DNA of 64,000 nt, taken from Paenibacillus oralis (GTDB taxonomy: Bacteria; Bacillota; Bacilli; Paenibacillales; Paenibacillaceae). Made by a program: the position numbers and the translations under genes. The first letter of the stretch is position 1. Every line of letters begins with the position of its first letter. The stretch spans positions 62,001 through 126,000 of the forward strand of contig NZ_RRCN01000001.1 of assembly GCF_003863965.1 (NCBI RefSeq). Direction: 5' to 3'. This document shows positions 1 to 8,568 of the stretch, piece after piece. The notes below the pieces were generated by a model. That model was not told the origin of the DNA, made no database searches, and saw only the letters and a list, made by a program, of their open reading frames with translations.

Positions 1-160
1 TGCAATGAGATAAATCGAGCGCGTGCGCCACTGCACGGTCATAGGTCCGGTCGATCATCATAATTTCCTCGCTGATGGATTGGTTAATCATGGAGTAGGC
101 GCAAGCCGTACCCACCAATCCGGAACCGACAATGGTCACTTTTCTAGACTTGTTTGCCAT
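1..160 (-). CDS. ldh: L-lactate dehydrogenase, N-terminal part (runs off the window)
   Basis: Only the first 53 codons are inside the window. They begin MANKSRKVTIVGSG and continue with a Rossmann glycine motif (GSGLVGTACAY), an acidic residue at the end of strand two (MIDRT) and the segment AHALDLSH, the pattern of NAD-dependent L-lactate dehydrogenases. The enzyme interconverts pyruvate and lactate in the cytosol. The ATG at 158-160 follows an AGGAGG site at 168-173. A malate dehydrogenase of the same superfamily cannot be excluded because the substrate loop lies outside the window. The gene is read leftward, away from the peptide transporter operon. Confidence 0.8.
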   Translation of the reverse strand, partial: MANKSRKVTIVGSGLVGTACAYSMINQSISEEIMMIDRTYDRAVAHALDLSHC

Positions 161-204
161 CTCGCCGCCTCCTGCCCTTATCTTTGCTATATCTTATTCT
201 TTAA

Positions 205-235
205 ATTATAACCGGAAGCCCACTATATGTGACAA
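205..235 (-). promoter_or_regulatory. Likely sigma-A promoter of ldh
   Basis: On the minus strand TTGTCA (230-235) is followed after 19 bases by TATAAT (205-210), about 45 bases upstream of the ldh start codon. The -10 box is perfect. The spacer is two bases longer than ideal, which would fit a promoter that needs help or is repressed. No clear Rex-type palindrome was recognised. Confidence 0.5.
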
Positions 236-355
236 TAATTAACATCATATTCTATTCCCCAAATAAGTCATCACGATGACGAAAGGAAAGTTGACGTAAA
301 GTGCTAATCATCAGGAGAGTATAAGAAAAAGGCCTGACGGCGTTTGAACGCTACT

Positions 356-540
356 CTAACGGACACCAGCGGCCTTATCCGCCCATTTCCCGGGCATTTC
401 CCAGCCTAACGGACACAGGCGACCCTATTTCGCTCTAAACCCGTTCATCCAGGCCGATTTGAGGTAAACAAGGTCTTCTGTGTCCGTTACATTTTGCAGA
501 CCTCCGTTTTTTCGAAAATAACGGCTCTGGTGTCCCTTAG
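356..540. repeat. Dispersed palindromic element A, copy 1 (185 bp)
   Basis: The element is bounded by 14-base terminal inverted repeats with one mismatch: CTAACGGACACCAG at 356-369 and CTGGTGTCCCTTAG at 527-540. Inside, TAACGGACAC recurs at 407-416 and its reverse complement GTGTCCGTTA lies at 480-489, so it can fold as nested hairpins. The stretch 354-495 is matched without indels by 63859-64000 at the other end of the window. It fills most of the gap between ldh and the peptide transporter operon. It encodes no protein and is probably a MITE-like or REP-like element. Confidence 0.85.
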
Positions 541-617
541 CCCCCAGTTTCCTCTTCTCCTCCCCTCTCTACCTGCGCATCGCCGTCTTCCATAGCCGAA
601 ATTTTATAACTATAATG

Positions 618-650
618 TCAAAAAAAACTGCCGGGAACCCTCCCGGCAGT
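618..650 (-). terminator. Rho-independent terminator of the peptide ABC operon
   Basis: A perfect 10-base stem (627-636 with 641-650, four-base loop) is followed on the minus strand by a run of T (complement of 620-627). It lies just beyond the last permease gene. Confidence 0.9.
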
Positions 651-673
651 TAAGCTAAAGATCAAGATTCTTA

Positions 674-1570
674 TTAATTTTTCATCCGCGGGTCTAAAGC
701 GTCGCGCAAACCGTCGCCCATCAAATTGAAGGCGAGCACGGTGAGCATGATCGATATCCCCGGGAAAACAACCGTCCACGGAGCCGTGGCGATAAATTGC
801 CGCGAATCGGACAGCATTTTGCCCCATTCCGGTGCGGGCGGCTGCGCGCCGAGGCCAAGGAAGCCAAGCGCGGCGGCTTCGATAATCGCCGTGGCGATGC
901 CGAGCGTGCCCTGTACGATGATCGGCGTCAAGCTGTTCGGCAGGATGTGCCGCAGCAGAATACCGCTGTTTTTCATCCCGATCGCCCGCGCGGCCGTAAT
1001 GTACTCCTCGTTTTTCAAGCTGAGCACCTTGGCGCGGACCAAGCGGCCGTACGTCGGAATGTTGACGATCGCTATCGCGTACAATGCGTTTTGCAGCGAC
1101 GGGCCGAGGATGGCGACGATGGCGATCGCCAGCAGAATGCTCGGAAACGCGAGCAGGATATCAAACAAGCGCGAGATGATCATATCGATCCATTTCCCGT
1201 AAAACCCGGCGAGAATCCCGAGAATCGTGCCGAGGATAATCGAGCCGATAACGGAAAACGTGCCGACCCACAGGGAAATCCGCGCCCCGTACAGCACCCG
1301 GGTAAACAGATCCCGCCCCAGGTCGTCCGTTCCGAACCAATGCTCGGAGGACGGCGGTTTCAAGCGGTCCCCCAACTCCTGGGCCTTAAAATCATAAGGC
1401 GCGATCACGGGGGCCAGCAGCGCGATGATGACAAACAGCACAATCATGATCAGACCGATCATGGCGATTTTATTTTTGCGGAACGTTCTCCACGCATCAC
1501 GCCAAGGGCCGGAAACCTTCTCCCCCTGAATGGCGGTGTTGCCGCCTGTGCTTGCAGTAATTTGAGCCAT
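674..1570 (-). CDS. Oligopeptide/dipeptide ABC transporter permease, DppC/OppC type
   Basis: This 298-residue inner-membrane permease is the second of the two channel subunits of a peptide importer. It shows the OppC_N segment (RTFRKNKIAMIGL, about residues 28-40), the HWFGTDDLGRDLFTRVLYG motif typical of OppC/DppC, several transmembrane helices, and the EAA loop EYITAARAIGMKNSGILLRHILPN that contacts the ATPases. The ATG is preceded by AGGAGGGG. It is the last gene of the operon and is followed by a strong hairpin terminator. Family membership is secure. Whether di-, oligo- or other peptides are carried cannot be read from the sequence. Confidence 0.93.
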   Translation of the reverse strand: MAQITASTGGNTAIQGEKVSGPWRDAWRTFRKNKIAMIGLIMIVLFVIIALLAPVIAPYDFKAQELGDRLKPPSSEHWFGTDDLGRDLFTRVLYGARISLWVGTFSVIGSIILGTILGILAGFYGKWIDMIISRLFDILLAFPSILLAIAIVAILGPSLQNALYAIAIVNIPTYGRLVRAKVLSLKNEEYITAARAIGMKNSGILLRHILPNSLTPIIVQGTLGIATAIIEAAALGFLGLGAQPPAPEWGKMLSDSRQFIATAPWTVVFPGISIMLTVLAFNLMGDGLRDALDPRMKN

Positions 1571-1582
1571 GGTTCCCCTCCT

Positions 1583-2587
1583 TTACCGATAGCGAATGCG
1601 TGGATCGACCGCGGCGTACAGCAAATCCACAATCAAATTGATGAAGACGAAAATAAAAGCGATGATCAGAATGCCGGATTGAATGACCGGATAATCGCGC
1701 GAGCTGATCGCATCGTAGATATAACGTCCTACGCCCGGCCAGGCGAAAATCGTTTCCGTCAACACCGCGCCGCCGAGCAGCGCCCCGGTTTGCAGGCCGA
1801 TGACCGTCAGCACCGGAATAAACGCATTTTTAAGCGCATGCTTGTAGACGACAACGAATTGCGATAACCCCTTGGCTTTCGCCGTGCGGACAAAATCCGA
1901 ATTCATGACCTCCAGCATGCTCGAGCGCGTCATCCGGGCTATGACCGCCATCGGAATCGTACCCAGCGCCACGCTTGGCAAAACCAGGTGTTTGATCACC
2001 GTCCACAGCTGATCCCAACGGCCGGCTATAATCGTGTCCAGCACATACAGATTTGTCACGGTTTCCACCGGATCCCGCTGATTCATGCGGCCGATCGAAG
2101 GGAGCCAGTGGAGCTTCAAGGAGAAGATCCACTGTTCCATCAGACCAAGCCAGAAAATCGGCATCGACACCCCGATGAGCGCAATCAGCATGCAAATGTA
2201 ATCAAACCAGGAGTTTTGCCGCCAAGCGCTGATGATCCCGGCGTTCACCCCAACAATGATGGCGAACAGCATCGCCGCAATCGTCAGCTCCGCCGTAGCG
2301 GCCAGATACGGCATGATCTCTTGGGAAATCGGCACTCTCGTGCGGATCGATTGCCCCAGATCTCCCTGCAGCAAATCTCCCATATACGTAAAGTACTGCT
2401 GATACCAAGGATTGTTTAAGCCCAGTTGTTCCCGAAGCGCCTCTTTGGACTGCTCCGTCGCTTTCTGTCCCAGAATGGTTTCTGCTGGATCACCGGGAAT
2501 CGCATGGATAATGGAGAATACGATAATCGTCATTCCGATCAGGACAGGAACCATGATTAATATTCGTTTAAAAATATAGGCTTTCAA
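1583..2587 (-). CDS. Oligopeptide/dipeptide ABC transporter permease, DppB/OppB type
   Basis: This is the partner channel subunit, about 334 residues, with an N-terminal helix (FKRILIMVPVLIGMTIIVFSI), the FSIIHAIPGDPA segment typical of OppB/DppB and the EAA loop SDFVRTAKAKGLSQFVVVYKHALKNA. The longest reading frame starts with GTG at 2599, but that codon overlaps the only Shine-Dalgarno-like AGGTGA. The TTG at 2587 sits eight bases after it and is preferred. The gene lies between the binding-protein gene (41 bases upstream) and the DppC-type permease (12 bases downstream), so the two permeases are probably co-translated. Confidence 0.92.
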   Translation of the reverse strand: MKAYIFKRILIMVPVLIGMTIIVFSIIHAIPGDPAETILGQKATEQSKEALREQLGLNNPWYQQYFTYMGDLLQGDLGQSIRTRVPISQEIMPYLAATAELTIAAMLFAIIVGVNAGIISAWRQNSWFDYICMLIALIGVSMPIFWLGLMEQWIFSLKLHWLPSIGRMNQRDPVETVTNLYVLDTIIAGRWDQLWTVIKHLVLPSVALGTIPMAVIARMTRSSMLEVMNSDFVRTAKAKGLSQFVVVYKHALKNAFIPVLTVIGLQTGALLGGAVLTETIFAWPGVGRYIYDAISSRDYPVIQSGILIIAFIFVFINLIVDLLYAAVDPRIRYR

Positions 2588-2627
2588 GTTAAGGTTCACC
2601 TGCCAGAGGCGTTAACAAAAACGCCCG

Positions 2628-4286
2628 TTATTCGAAATAAATGTTGCTGTAGTACTCTGTCCCTGTCGGAGACGCAACGTATCCTTTTACGTTAGCTTTG
2701 GCTGCAAGCAGCGGCGTCGTATGCACGAGCGGAATCCACGGAGCGTCGGCTTTGATGATTTCCTGCGCCTTTTTGTACAACTCTTCGCGTTTCGATTGCT
2801 CGGTTTCAACTTGCGCCTGCTTCAAAATCTCATGCAGCTCATCATTGGAATAATAGCTGTAGTTGTTGGACGGAATAGCGTCTTTGTCCAGCAGCGTGTA
2901 CAGGAAGTTGTCCGGGTCGCCGTTGTCGCCTTGCCAGCCAAGCATGAACAGATCGTCTTTTTCGCCGGCTTGCGCGTCATCCAAATACGTTGCCCATTCC
3001 GGAGATTCGATGTTCACTTTAACGCCGATTTTTTCAAAATCCGCTTGAATAACTTCAGCTACCTTTTTGCCGTCAGGCATGTAAGGACGGGATACCGGCA
3101 TCGCATAGAAGGTATACTCGCCCGGCAGACCGTTCGGGTAACCGGCTTCAGCCAAGAGCTGCTTCGCTTTTTCCAAATCGTATTCGTAATCCTGAATGCT
3201 GTCGTTGTAGCCCCACAGGGACGGCGGCATCGGGTTTTTGGCCGGCTCGGCCTGGCCCGCGAAGAAGGCGTCGATGATGCCTTGCTTATTTACGGCATAG
3301 CTAAGCGCTGTTCTTACTTTCACGTCGTTAAACGGTTCTTTCTTCAAGTTAAAACCGACGTAACCAACGTTGTTGGACGGACGTGTGATTTTTTGCAGTT
3401 CCGGGTTGCTTTCCAACGTGGCCAGATCGTCCGGGCTCAAGTCTTCCATCAAATCGATCTCACCGCTTTGCAGCGCGTTAAAGCGCGCGGAGTTGTCCGG
3501 TATCGAACGAACGATGACTTTGTTCAGCTTCGGAAGCCCTTCCTTCCAGTAGTTCGGGTTCTTTTCCAAGGTGATCGAATCGTTGCGTTTCCACTCTTTG
3601 AACACAAATGGACCCGTGCCGACCGGTTCGTTTTTAAAGTTTTCTTTCTTCTCTTGAATCGCCGTCGGGCTGGCAATCCCGAACGAGGTCATAGCCAGGT
3701 TTTGCAGGAAAGGCGCCTGCGGCTGATTCAGCGTGAATTCTACCGTATAGTCATCGACAGCTTTGACCTCTTTAATGACGCGTTTGCCGTCCGGACCAAA
3801 CATCGAGTCGTAATAATCGAAAGAGTCCCCTTCAAACTTGTATTCGCTTTTCGGATCGGACCAACGCGTGAAGTTAAAGACGACAGCCTCGGCGTTAAAG
3901 TCGGTTCCATCCTGGAATTTTACGCCTTGGCGCAGCTTAAACGTGTATTTGAGACCGTCTTCGGAAACCGTCCAATCCTCTGCGAGGGAAGGCTGAACTT
4001 CCGTTGTTCCTTCTTTGTATTCCAGCAAGGAATCAAACACCTGATGCGTAATTTTGAGCGATTCGCCGTCGGTGACGATCGCCGGATCCAGGGAAGAGGA
4101 ATCGCCGCCGCGTCCAACGATCAACGTATCCTGCGCGGAACCTGACGGAGCTTCCGTCCCCGTGTTCGTCCCCTTATTTGTGCCTGCGGCGCTGTTACCG
4201 CCGCCATTGCCGCCGCAGCCCGTCAAGGCAACGGCCATGCTCAGCATCAATAGCAAAATGATACTGCTCCATCTCTTTGCTTTCAT
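2628..4286 (-). CDS. Peptide ABC transporter substrate-binding lipoprotein (SBP_bac_5 family)
   Basis: The 552-residue protein begins with a basic segment and hydrophobic core ending in the lipobox LTGC, so Cys24 should be lipidated and the protein tethered to the outer face of the membrane. A Gly/Asn/Thr/Ser-rich linker follows to about residue 50, then a typical DppA/OppA-family domain with the signature region around KITHQVFDSLLEYK, LRQGVKFQDGTDFNAEAVVF and KAKQLLAEAGYPNG. Length and motifs match Gram-positive peptide-binding lipoproteins. It lies between the ATPase and permease genes. A strong site (GAAGGGAGCC) precedes the ATG. Confidence 0.95.
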   Translation of the reverse strand: MKAKRWSSIILLLMLSMAVALTGCGGNGGGNSAAGTNKGTNTGTEAPSGSAQDTLIVGRGGDSSSLDPAIVTDGESLKITHQVFDSLLEYKEGTTEVQPSLAEDWTVSEDGLKYTFKLRQGVKFQDGTDFNAEAVVFNFTRWSDPKSEYKFEGDSFDYYDSMFGPDGKRVIKEVKAVDDYTVEFTLNQPQAPFLQNLAMTSFGIASPTAIQEKKENFKNEPVGTGPFVFKEWKRNDSITLEKNPNYWKEGLPKLNKVIVRSIPDNSARFNALQSGEIDLMEDLSPDDLATLESNPELQKITRPSNNVGYVGFNLKKEPFNDVKVRTALSYAVNKQGIIDAFFAGQAEPAKNPMPPSLWGYNDSIQDYEYDLEKAKQLLAEAGYPNGLPGEYTFYAMPVSRPYMPDGKKVAEVIQADFEKIGVKVNIESPEWATYLDDAQAGEKDDLFMLGWQGDNGDPDNFLYTLLDKDAIPSNNYSYYSNDELHEILKQAQVETEQSKREELYKKAQEIIKADAPWIPLVHTTPLLAAKANVKGYVASPTGTEYYSNIYFE

Positions 4287-4364
4287 ATTCTGGCTCCCTT
4301 CTTGACATTGAATATATAGGTTTGTTTATATGAAGCCGGACGTTTGTACCCGGCTATAAACCAT

Positions 4365-5345
4365 CTATGCCTCTTGGGTGAACAGGTGACAGGCCGTCAG
4401 ATGACCGGCTTCCGTCTCCGCGAGTTCGGGCCGTTTCGAACGGCAAATGTCCAGCGCCATCGGACAGCGCGTATGGAAGGCGCAGCCGACCGGCGCATTC
4501 GCCGGGCTTGGCACTTCTCCCTGCAAAATAATCCGCTCCGGCTTTTTGTCCGGATCCGGTTCCGGCACCGCGGACAACAGCGCCTGGGTATACGGATGCT
4601 GCGGCGCGGAGTACAGCTTGTTTTTCTCGGCGATCTCCACGATCCGTCCGAGATACATCACCGCGACCCGATCGCAGATATGCTTCACAACGCTGAGATC
4701 GTGAGCGATAAAAATATAGGTCAGGCCAAATTCCTCCTGCAAATCCTGCAGCAGATTGATGACCTGCGACTGGATCGAAACGTCCAGCGCCGAGACCGGT
4801 TCGTCCGCGACGATCAGCTTCGGCTGGAGCGACAGCGCCCGGGCGATGCCGATCCGCTGCCGCTGTCCGCCGGAAAATTGGTGCGGATAACGCTGCAGAT
4901 GGCCTTGCGTCAAACCGACGACATCGATCAGCCGGTCGATGATTTTCCGGCGTTCTTTCGCGTCATAGGCCCCGTGCACAATGAGCGGCTCCTCCAAAAT
5001 GCGCTGCACGGTGTGGCGGGGATCCAGCGACGAAAACGGATCCTGGAACACGATTTGCATATCTTTGCGTTTTTTGCGCAGCTCCTCCGGGGAAAGCGAC
5101 GTGATGTCATCACCGTTAAAAACAACGCGCCCGTCCGTCGGTTCAATCAGCCGCAGCAGCGAGCGGCCGGTGGTCGATTTGCCGCAGCCGCTTTCGCCGA
5201 CGAGCCCAAACGTCTCGCCTTTTTGAACCGTAAACGAAATATCGTCGACCGCCTTGACGAACTGCTGTTTGGACTTGCCGAACATTCCTCCGCCGATCGG
5301 GTAATATTTTTTCAGATGCTCCACTTGCAGTAATGGTTCGCTCAT
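4365..5345 (-). CDS. Peptide ABC transporter ATP-binding protein, DppF/OppF type
   Basis: This 326-residue cytoplasmic ATPase has Walker [11 protein letters not shown]-loop [11 protein letters not shown], signature [15 protein letters not shown], Walker [13 protein letters not shown] and the H-loop IAHDLSV. The C-terminal oligo_HPY region includes [17 protein letters not shown], the Cys-containing motif usual in OppD/OppF. Its ATG overlaps the stop of the upstream ATPase gene in an ATGA arrangement (5342-5345), so the two ATPases should be made in equal amounts, as needed for a heterodimer. Confidence 0.95.
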   Translation of the reverse strand: MSEPLLQVEHLKKYYPIGGGMFGKSKQQFVKAVDDISFTVQKGETFGLVGESGCGKSTTGRSLLRLIEPTDGRVVFNGDDITSLSPEELRKKRKDMQIVFQDPFSSLDPRHTVQRILEEPLIVHGAYDAKERRKIIDRLIDVVGLTQGHLQRYPHQFSGGQRQRIGIARALSLQPKLIVADEPVSALDVSIQSQVINLLQDLQEEFGLTYIFIAHDLSVVKHICDRVAVMYLGRIVEIAEKNKLYSAPQHPYTQALLSAVPEPDPDKKPERIILQGEVPSPANAPVGCAFHTRCPMALDICRSKRPELAETEAGHLTACHLFTQEA

Positions 5346-6331
5346 ACGACATCCTCCTGTGGCGTTTCATGCAGCCAGCACCGGCAGCTGTGGGCCGTTT
5401 CGTATTCCCGAAGCTCCGGAAGCTGCGTGAGGCATACCGGCATCGCATGCGGGCAGCGATCGGCGAAGCGGCAGCCTTGCATTTGCGTGCTAAGCACAGG
5501 AACGTTGCCGGGAATCGAAAACAGCCGTTTCCGCTGCTCATCCATCCGCGGCACCGATTTGATGAGCCCTTGGGTGTACGGGTGCAGCGGGTTTTTGAAA
5601 ATATCGCGTACGCTGCCCTCTTCGACGACCTTCCCCGCGTACATGACGGCCACGCGATGGCACATCTCGGCCACGACGCCGAGGTCGTGGGTAATCATCA
5701 TCACAGCCGTCCCGTTTTCCTCGTTCAAACGCCGGATCAAGTCCAGAATCTGCGCTTGGATCGTCACATCCAGCGCCGTTGTCGGTTCATCGGCGATCAG
5801 CAACTCCGGGCTGCAGGAAATCGCCATGGCGATCATGACCCGCTGGCGCATCCCCCCGGACAGCTGATGGGGGTACTCGTCGATAATCGCTTCCGGCCTT
5901 GGAATACCGACTTTTTTCAGCATATCGACCGTATGCGCCCGGGCTTCCTTTTTGCTGAGGCCCTTGTGCAGGCGAACCGCTTCCCCGATTTGCTGCCCGA
6001 TCGTATACAGCGGATTCAGGGACGTCATCGGCTCCTGAAAGATCATGGAGATCGCGTTGCCGCGAATCGAACGCATTTCGCGCTCCTTCAGCGGAACGAT
6101 ATCCTGGCCTTTGAAAAAGATCGACCCTCCGACGATTTTGCCCGGAGGTTGCGGAATCAGTTTCAACACGGACAGCGAAGTCACGCTTTTTCCGCAGCCC
6201 GATTCGCCGACGACGCCCAGCACTTCGCCGGGATTCACATACAAATTAACGCCGTCCACAGCGGGAATTTCGCCGCGGTCGGTGAAAAAGTGAGTATGCA
6301 AATCCTCAATTTGCAAAATGGGTTGAATCAT
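5342..6331 (-). CDS. Peptide ABC transporter ATP-binding protein, DppD/OppD type
   Basis: This is the first gene of the five-gene importer operon. It has Walker [10 protein letters not shown], the motif [17 protein letters not shown], signature [14 protein letters not shown], Walker [13 protein letters not shown] and H-loop ITHDLGV, followed by the C-terminal region with Cys residues ([15 protein letters not shown]). The open frame extends to 6394, but the ATG at 6331 ([11 protein letters not shown]) aligns with the family N-terminus and has AGAGG seven bases upstream, so 329 residues is preferred. Confidence 0.94.
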   Translation of the reverse strand: MIQPILQIEDLHTHFFTDRGEIPAVDGVNLYVNPGEVLGVVGESGCGKSVTSLSVLKLIPQPPGKIVGGSIFFKGQDIVPLKEREMRSIRGNAISMIFQEPMTSLNPLYTIGQQIGEAVRLHKGLSKKEARAHTVDMLKKVGIPRPEAIIDEYPHQLSGGMRQRVMIAMAISCSPELLIADEPTTALDVTIQAQILDLIRRLNEENGTAVMMITHDLGVVAEMCHRVAVMYAGKVVEEGSVRDIFKNPLHPYTQGLIKSVPRMDEQRKRLFSIPGNVPVLSTQMQGCRFADRCPHAMPVCLTQLPELREYETAHSCRCWLHETPQEDVV

Positions 6332-6728
6332 GTGACAGCCTCTTTTCATGAAATAAAGTTTGCGACTAACTTGAAAAAATTTGCGAATCTTCATGAATAT
6401 TTTTCATAATGTCCGCATACAAAGGACCAGTGTTTATGTACCCTCACTTGCTGCAATTCGCTAAAGCAACAGGACAATCGCCATTGCATGTCCTCTATTT
6501 GTGGACAAACGTTTACGAATGCTTCTTCGCTGCATTAAAGTAAAGCCAAATTGTGACAAAAAATCGAACTATGGTCAATTGTAGGGTTAAAAGCTCCCGC
6601 TAAACGCACAAAAAACGGCTTGTTTAGTAACTTTACAGTATTTTTACATGATAGACAATAGAAAATTTATAAGATGTCAAGTCTGTGGAAGGTTTTTTCT
6701 ATCAAGCTATTGCCGGCAGTGCCGTAAA
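6332..6728. other. Divergent intergenic region between the peptide importer and gpx
   Basis: About 400 bases contain no convincing gene. The region must carry the minus-strand promoter of the importer operon, but I could not identify a good -35/-10 pair. A TTGACC near 6576 on the minus strand lacks a partner. An open frame at 6648 runs into gpx, but its N-terminal part is only an upstream extension with no ribosome site. Confidence 0.4.
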
Positions 6729-6757
6729 TTGAGTTGTCCGCTCCATTTAGGTAGAAT
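6729..6757 (+). promoter_or_regulatory. Sigma-A-like promoter of gpx
   Basis: TTGAGT at 6729-6734 and TAGAAT at 6752-6757 are separated by 17 bases, about 60 bases upstream of the gpx start codon. Confidence 0.6.
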
Positions 6758-6815
6758 AGGGAAGAATGCAGTGCTGGCTTATTTTTCGCCATATTCTATA
6801 AAGGAAGGTGAGAAG

Positions 6816-7310
6816 ATGAACATTTATGATTTTGAAGTTCGGACTATTGACGGCAAAACCACGACCCTTAATACTTTCGAAGGGAAAGTGATGCTGATCG
6901 TGAACACGGCCAGCGCCTGCGGCTTGACTCCGCATTATGAAGGCTTGCAGCGCCTCTATGACACGTATAAAGACCAGGGGCTTGCAGTACTCGGCTTTCC
7001 TTGCAATCAATTTGCCGAACAGGAACCGGGGACGGAGGAAGAAATCAAAGCTTTCTGTGAAACACGGTACCAGGTCACCTTTCCGCTTTTCAGCAAAATC
7101 GATGTGAAGGGCGAGCATGCCCACCCGCTGTACCGGTATTTGGTCGAAAATACGCCGGAGCCCTATAAAACCGGGGATATCGAATGGAATTTCGTTAAAT
7201 TTTTGGTCGGCCAAAAGGGACAAATCGTCAAACAATACAGCGCACGCACCGAACCGGCCGCCATTGAACCGGATATCCGCGACTTGCTGGGCGCCGCAGA
7301 GACCGAGTAA
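6816..7310 (+). CDS. Glutathione peroxidase family thiol peroxidase (Cys type)
   Basis: The 164-residue protein reduces hydroperoxides. The peroxidatic residue is Cys35 in NTASACGLT, not selenocysteine, and the rest of the catalytic set is visible as Gln65 in FPCNQF and the Trp of EWNF. Cys63 in the same FPCNQF motif is conserved in the family. Bacillus-group members (BsaA/GpxA) usually work with thioredoxin or other thiols rather than glutathione. The frame is open from 6648, but the ATG at 6816 is preceded by AAGGAAGG and matches the family start (MNIYDFEV). It is monocistronic with a promoter at 6729-6757. Confidence 0.95.
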   Translation: MNIYDFEVRTIDGKTTTLNTFEGKVMLIVNTASACGLTPHYEGLQRLYDTYKDQGLAVLGFPCNQFAEQEPGTEEEIKAFCETRYQVTFPLFSKIDVKGEHAHPLYRYLVENTPEPYKTGDIEWNFVKFLVGQKGQIVKQYSARTEPAAIEPDIRDLLGAAETE

Positions 7311-7452
7311 CTTCGGCGTCGAATCCGCTTCTTGACCTGCCTCATGATAAGAAGATGACTTTTGGAACAACCTCTAAAATTTAAAGAAGACAATCCGCCC
7401 GGATTTCGATATAATTTGAGTAATATCGACAGAGCTGGGGGCCATCATTTAG

Positions 7453-7830
7453 ATGACTACAAAAAGAACCGATCCTTTTCGCTACACCTTGACGCCGCCT
7501 TTGGCCTGTAAGATGGAGATTACGCATATCGACGATGTGCCTCTTCAAAGCAAGCCGGCAACGGTCGATCTCATCGACATCAACAAATCGGGATGCCGAA
7601 TCGGGACCGGCCTTAATTTGCACGCTTCCACCTACCATATCCGGGCGGCCGTTCACATTCAACTGAACGAGAACCTATGCGTGTACAACGGCGAAATTCG
7701 CTGGCAGGAGGAGATCGAGCCGGCCATGTTCCATTATGGACTGTCTCTGGAGCTTAGCCCTGATGAGAAAGAGCAGTTGAACATCGAACTGCGCTCGCTG
7801 GCTGCTTCCGGACGGATTGTCGTTCTCTAA
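7453..7830 (+). CDS. PilZ-like domain protein
   Basis: This small soluble protein of 125 residues resembles PilZ-type c-di-GMP receptors. It has an N-terminal stretch with Arg residues (KRTDPFRYTL), then DLIDINKSGCRIGTG, which fits the PilZ consensus D-x-S-x-x-G with Asn in place of Ser, followed by a beta-rich segment and HYGLSLEL near the end. The usual RxxxR motif is not clean, so nucleotide binding is uncertain. It is preceded by a G-rich site and stands alone between gpx and a tRNA gene. Confidence 0.55.
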   Translation: MTTKRTDPFRYTLTPPLACKMEITHIDDVPLQSKPATVDLIDINKSGCRIGTGLNLHASTYHIRAAVHIQLNENLCVYNGEIRWQEEIEPAMFHYGLSLELSPDEKEQLNIELRSLAASGRIVVL

Positions 7831-7862
7831 ACACGCCTAGCGGATGCTGTGGGAGGATACAC

Positions 7863-7891
7863 TTGATCTTCCCACGGCAAGGGTGTATAAT
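7863..7891 (+). promoter_or_regulatory. Promoter of tRNA-Gly
   Basis: TTGATC (7863-7868), a 17-base spacer and a perfect TATAAT (7886-7891) stand 19 bases before the tRNA. Confidence 0.75.
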
Positions 7892-7910
7892 GTCTATTGC
7901 TGAGCAAAAT

Positions 7911-7984
7911 GCGGGTGTAGTTCAATGGTAGAATGCCAGCTTCCCAAGCTTGAGGCGAGGGTTCGATTCCCTTCACCCGCTCCA
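7911..7984 (+). tRNA. tRNA-Gly (anticodon CCC)
   Basis: The cloverleaf is complete. The 7-bp acceptor GCGGGTG pairs with CACCCGC, the D arm is GTTC/GAAT, the anticodon loop is TTCCCAA, the T arm has loop TTCGATT, and the discriminator T is followed by an encoded CCA. Anticodon CCC reads GGG glycine codons. One oddity is a C-U mismatch at the second anticodon-stem pair (CCAGC against GCTTG). The gene has its own promoter and a hairpin terminator. Confidence 0.93.
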
Positions 7985-7999
7985 TAATTCGCTAAAGAC

Positions 8000-8047
8000 A
8001 AGCACACTGACTAATGGTTATTCAACTATTAGGAGGTGTGCTTTTTT
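8000..8047 (+). terminator. Terminator of tRNA-Gly
   Basis: AAGCACAC (8000-8007) pairs with the distal GTGTGCTT, an inner CTAAT/ATTAG stem extends the hairpin, and a run of T follows. Confidence 0.8.
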
Positions 8048-8167
8048 GGTGCGCTTGTCAAACCCGTTGGAGGCGCGACGCTGCTTCTATGGCAAAATAT
8101 GCTATAATCATATAAGCAATAGAAAGGCTTCAAGGGCGGTCGGCGCTTCTTACCTACATGAAAAAGA

Positions 8168-8291
8168 AATAGACCGCCCTTGCCAAAGGTAAGCGGTCTA
8201 TTCTAATAATTCCTTTTGCTAAAGCGTTCCGCCCTTAAAAGCGGCTATTGCTACTCTCGGGAGTCGTGTCGTATGTACGACTCCCTTTAAT
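8168..8291 (-). ncRNA. Probable antitoxin RNA of a decayed holin-like type I toxin-antitoxin locus
   Basis: On the minus strand TTGAAA (8321-8326), 17 bases, TAAAAT (8298-8303) form a strong promoter pointing at a hairpin GGGAGTCG/CGACTCCC (8259-8285) and then a terminator built from AATAGACCGC/GCGGTCTATT (about 8170-8207). This layout is what I recall of RatA-like antisense RNAs next to small holin-like toxin genes in Bacillales. On the plus strand a TATAAT at 8103-8108 precedes the place where the toxin should be, but only ATG-AAA-AAG-AAA-stop remains, flanked by an 11-base inverted repeat. The toxin frame appears deleted. The recognition rests on family memory. Confidence 0.45.
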
Positions 8292-8370
8292 GTCTTCATT
8301 TTAGCATTTCATTAAGTGGGTTTCAATGATACATGATATTTTTTACCTAGTGTGTAAATAACTAATATAC

Positions 8371-8432
8371 AAGTCGAGTCAAGGAAACGATGACCCGGAA
8401 CGGTCGCCGTTTACCTTGACTCGGCTTTTTTT
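8371..8432 (+). terminator. Long GC-rich hairpin followed by T run
   Basis: GTCGAGTCAAGG-AAACG pairs with CGTTT-A-CCTTGACTCGGC, with an inner GACC/GGTC stem, and is followed by seven T. It can act as a rho-independent terminator before the island operon. No gene lies directly upstream of it on the plus strand, so it may be a leftover of a lost gene or a leader attenuator of the operon that starts at 8569. Confidence 0.6.
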
Positions 8433-8568
8433 GTTAATGTACTGGCTAACGTGGAATAAGTATTACTTTTCGTTGTCTTACTCAATGTTTAATCCATTCC
8501 TGAAAAAGTACAATAATTCCATAAACCATCTTCATTGGCTAATTCAAGGAGAAGAAAGGTGAATTCGT

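Noticed and set aside
2721..4145. Open frame of 474 codons antisense to the peptide-binding lipoprotein
   Set aside because: It mirrors a real gene on the opposite strand, has no ribosome site and no family features. Similar long mirror frames over asnB (20564-21922), rph (24640-25671) and the permeases (797-1867) were dropped for the same reason.
7950..8192. 80-codon open frame starting inside tRNA-Gly
   Set aside because: It runs through the tRNA, its terminator and the decayed antisense locus and has no ribosome site.
8371..8432. Possible riboswitch before the island operon
   Set aside because: The hairpin is simple and followed by T. I could not recognise a known riboswitch core, so it is listed only as a terminator or attenuator.
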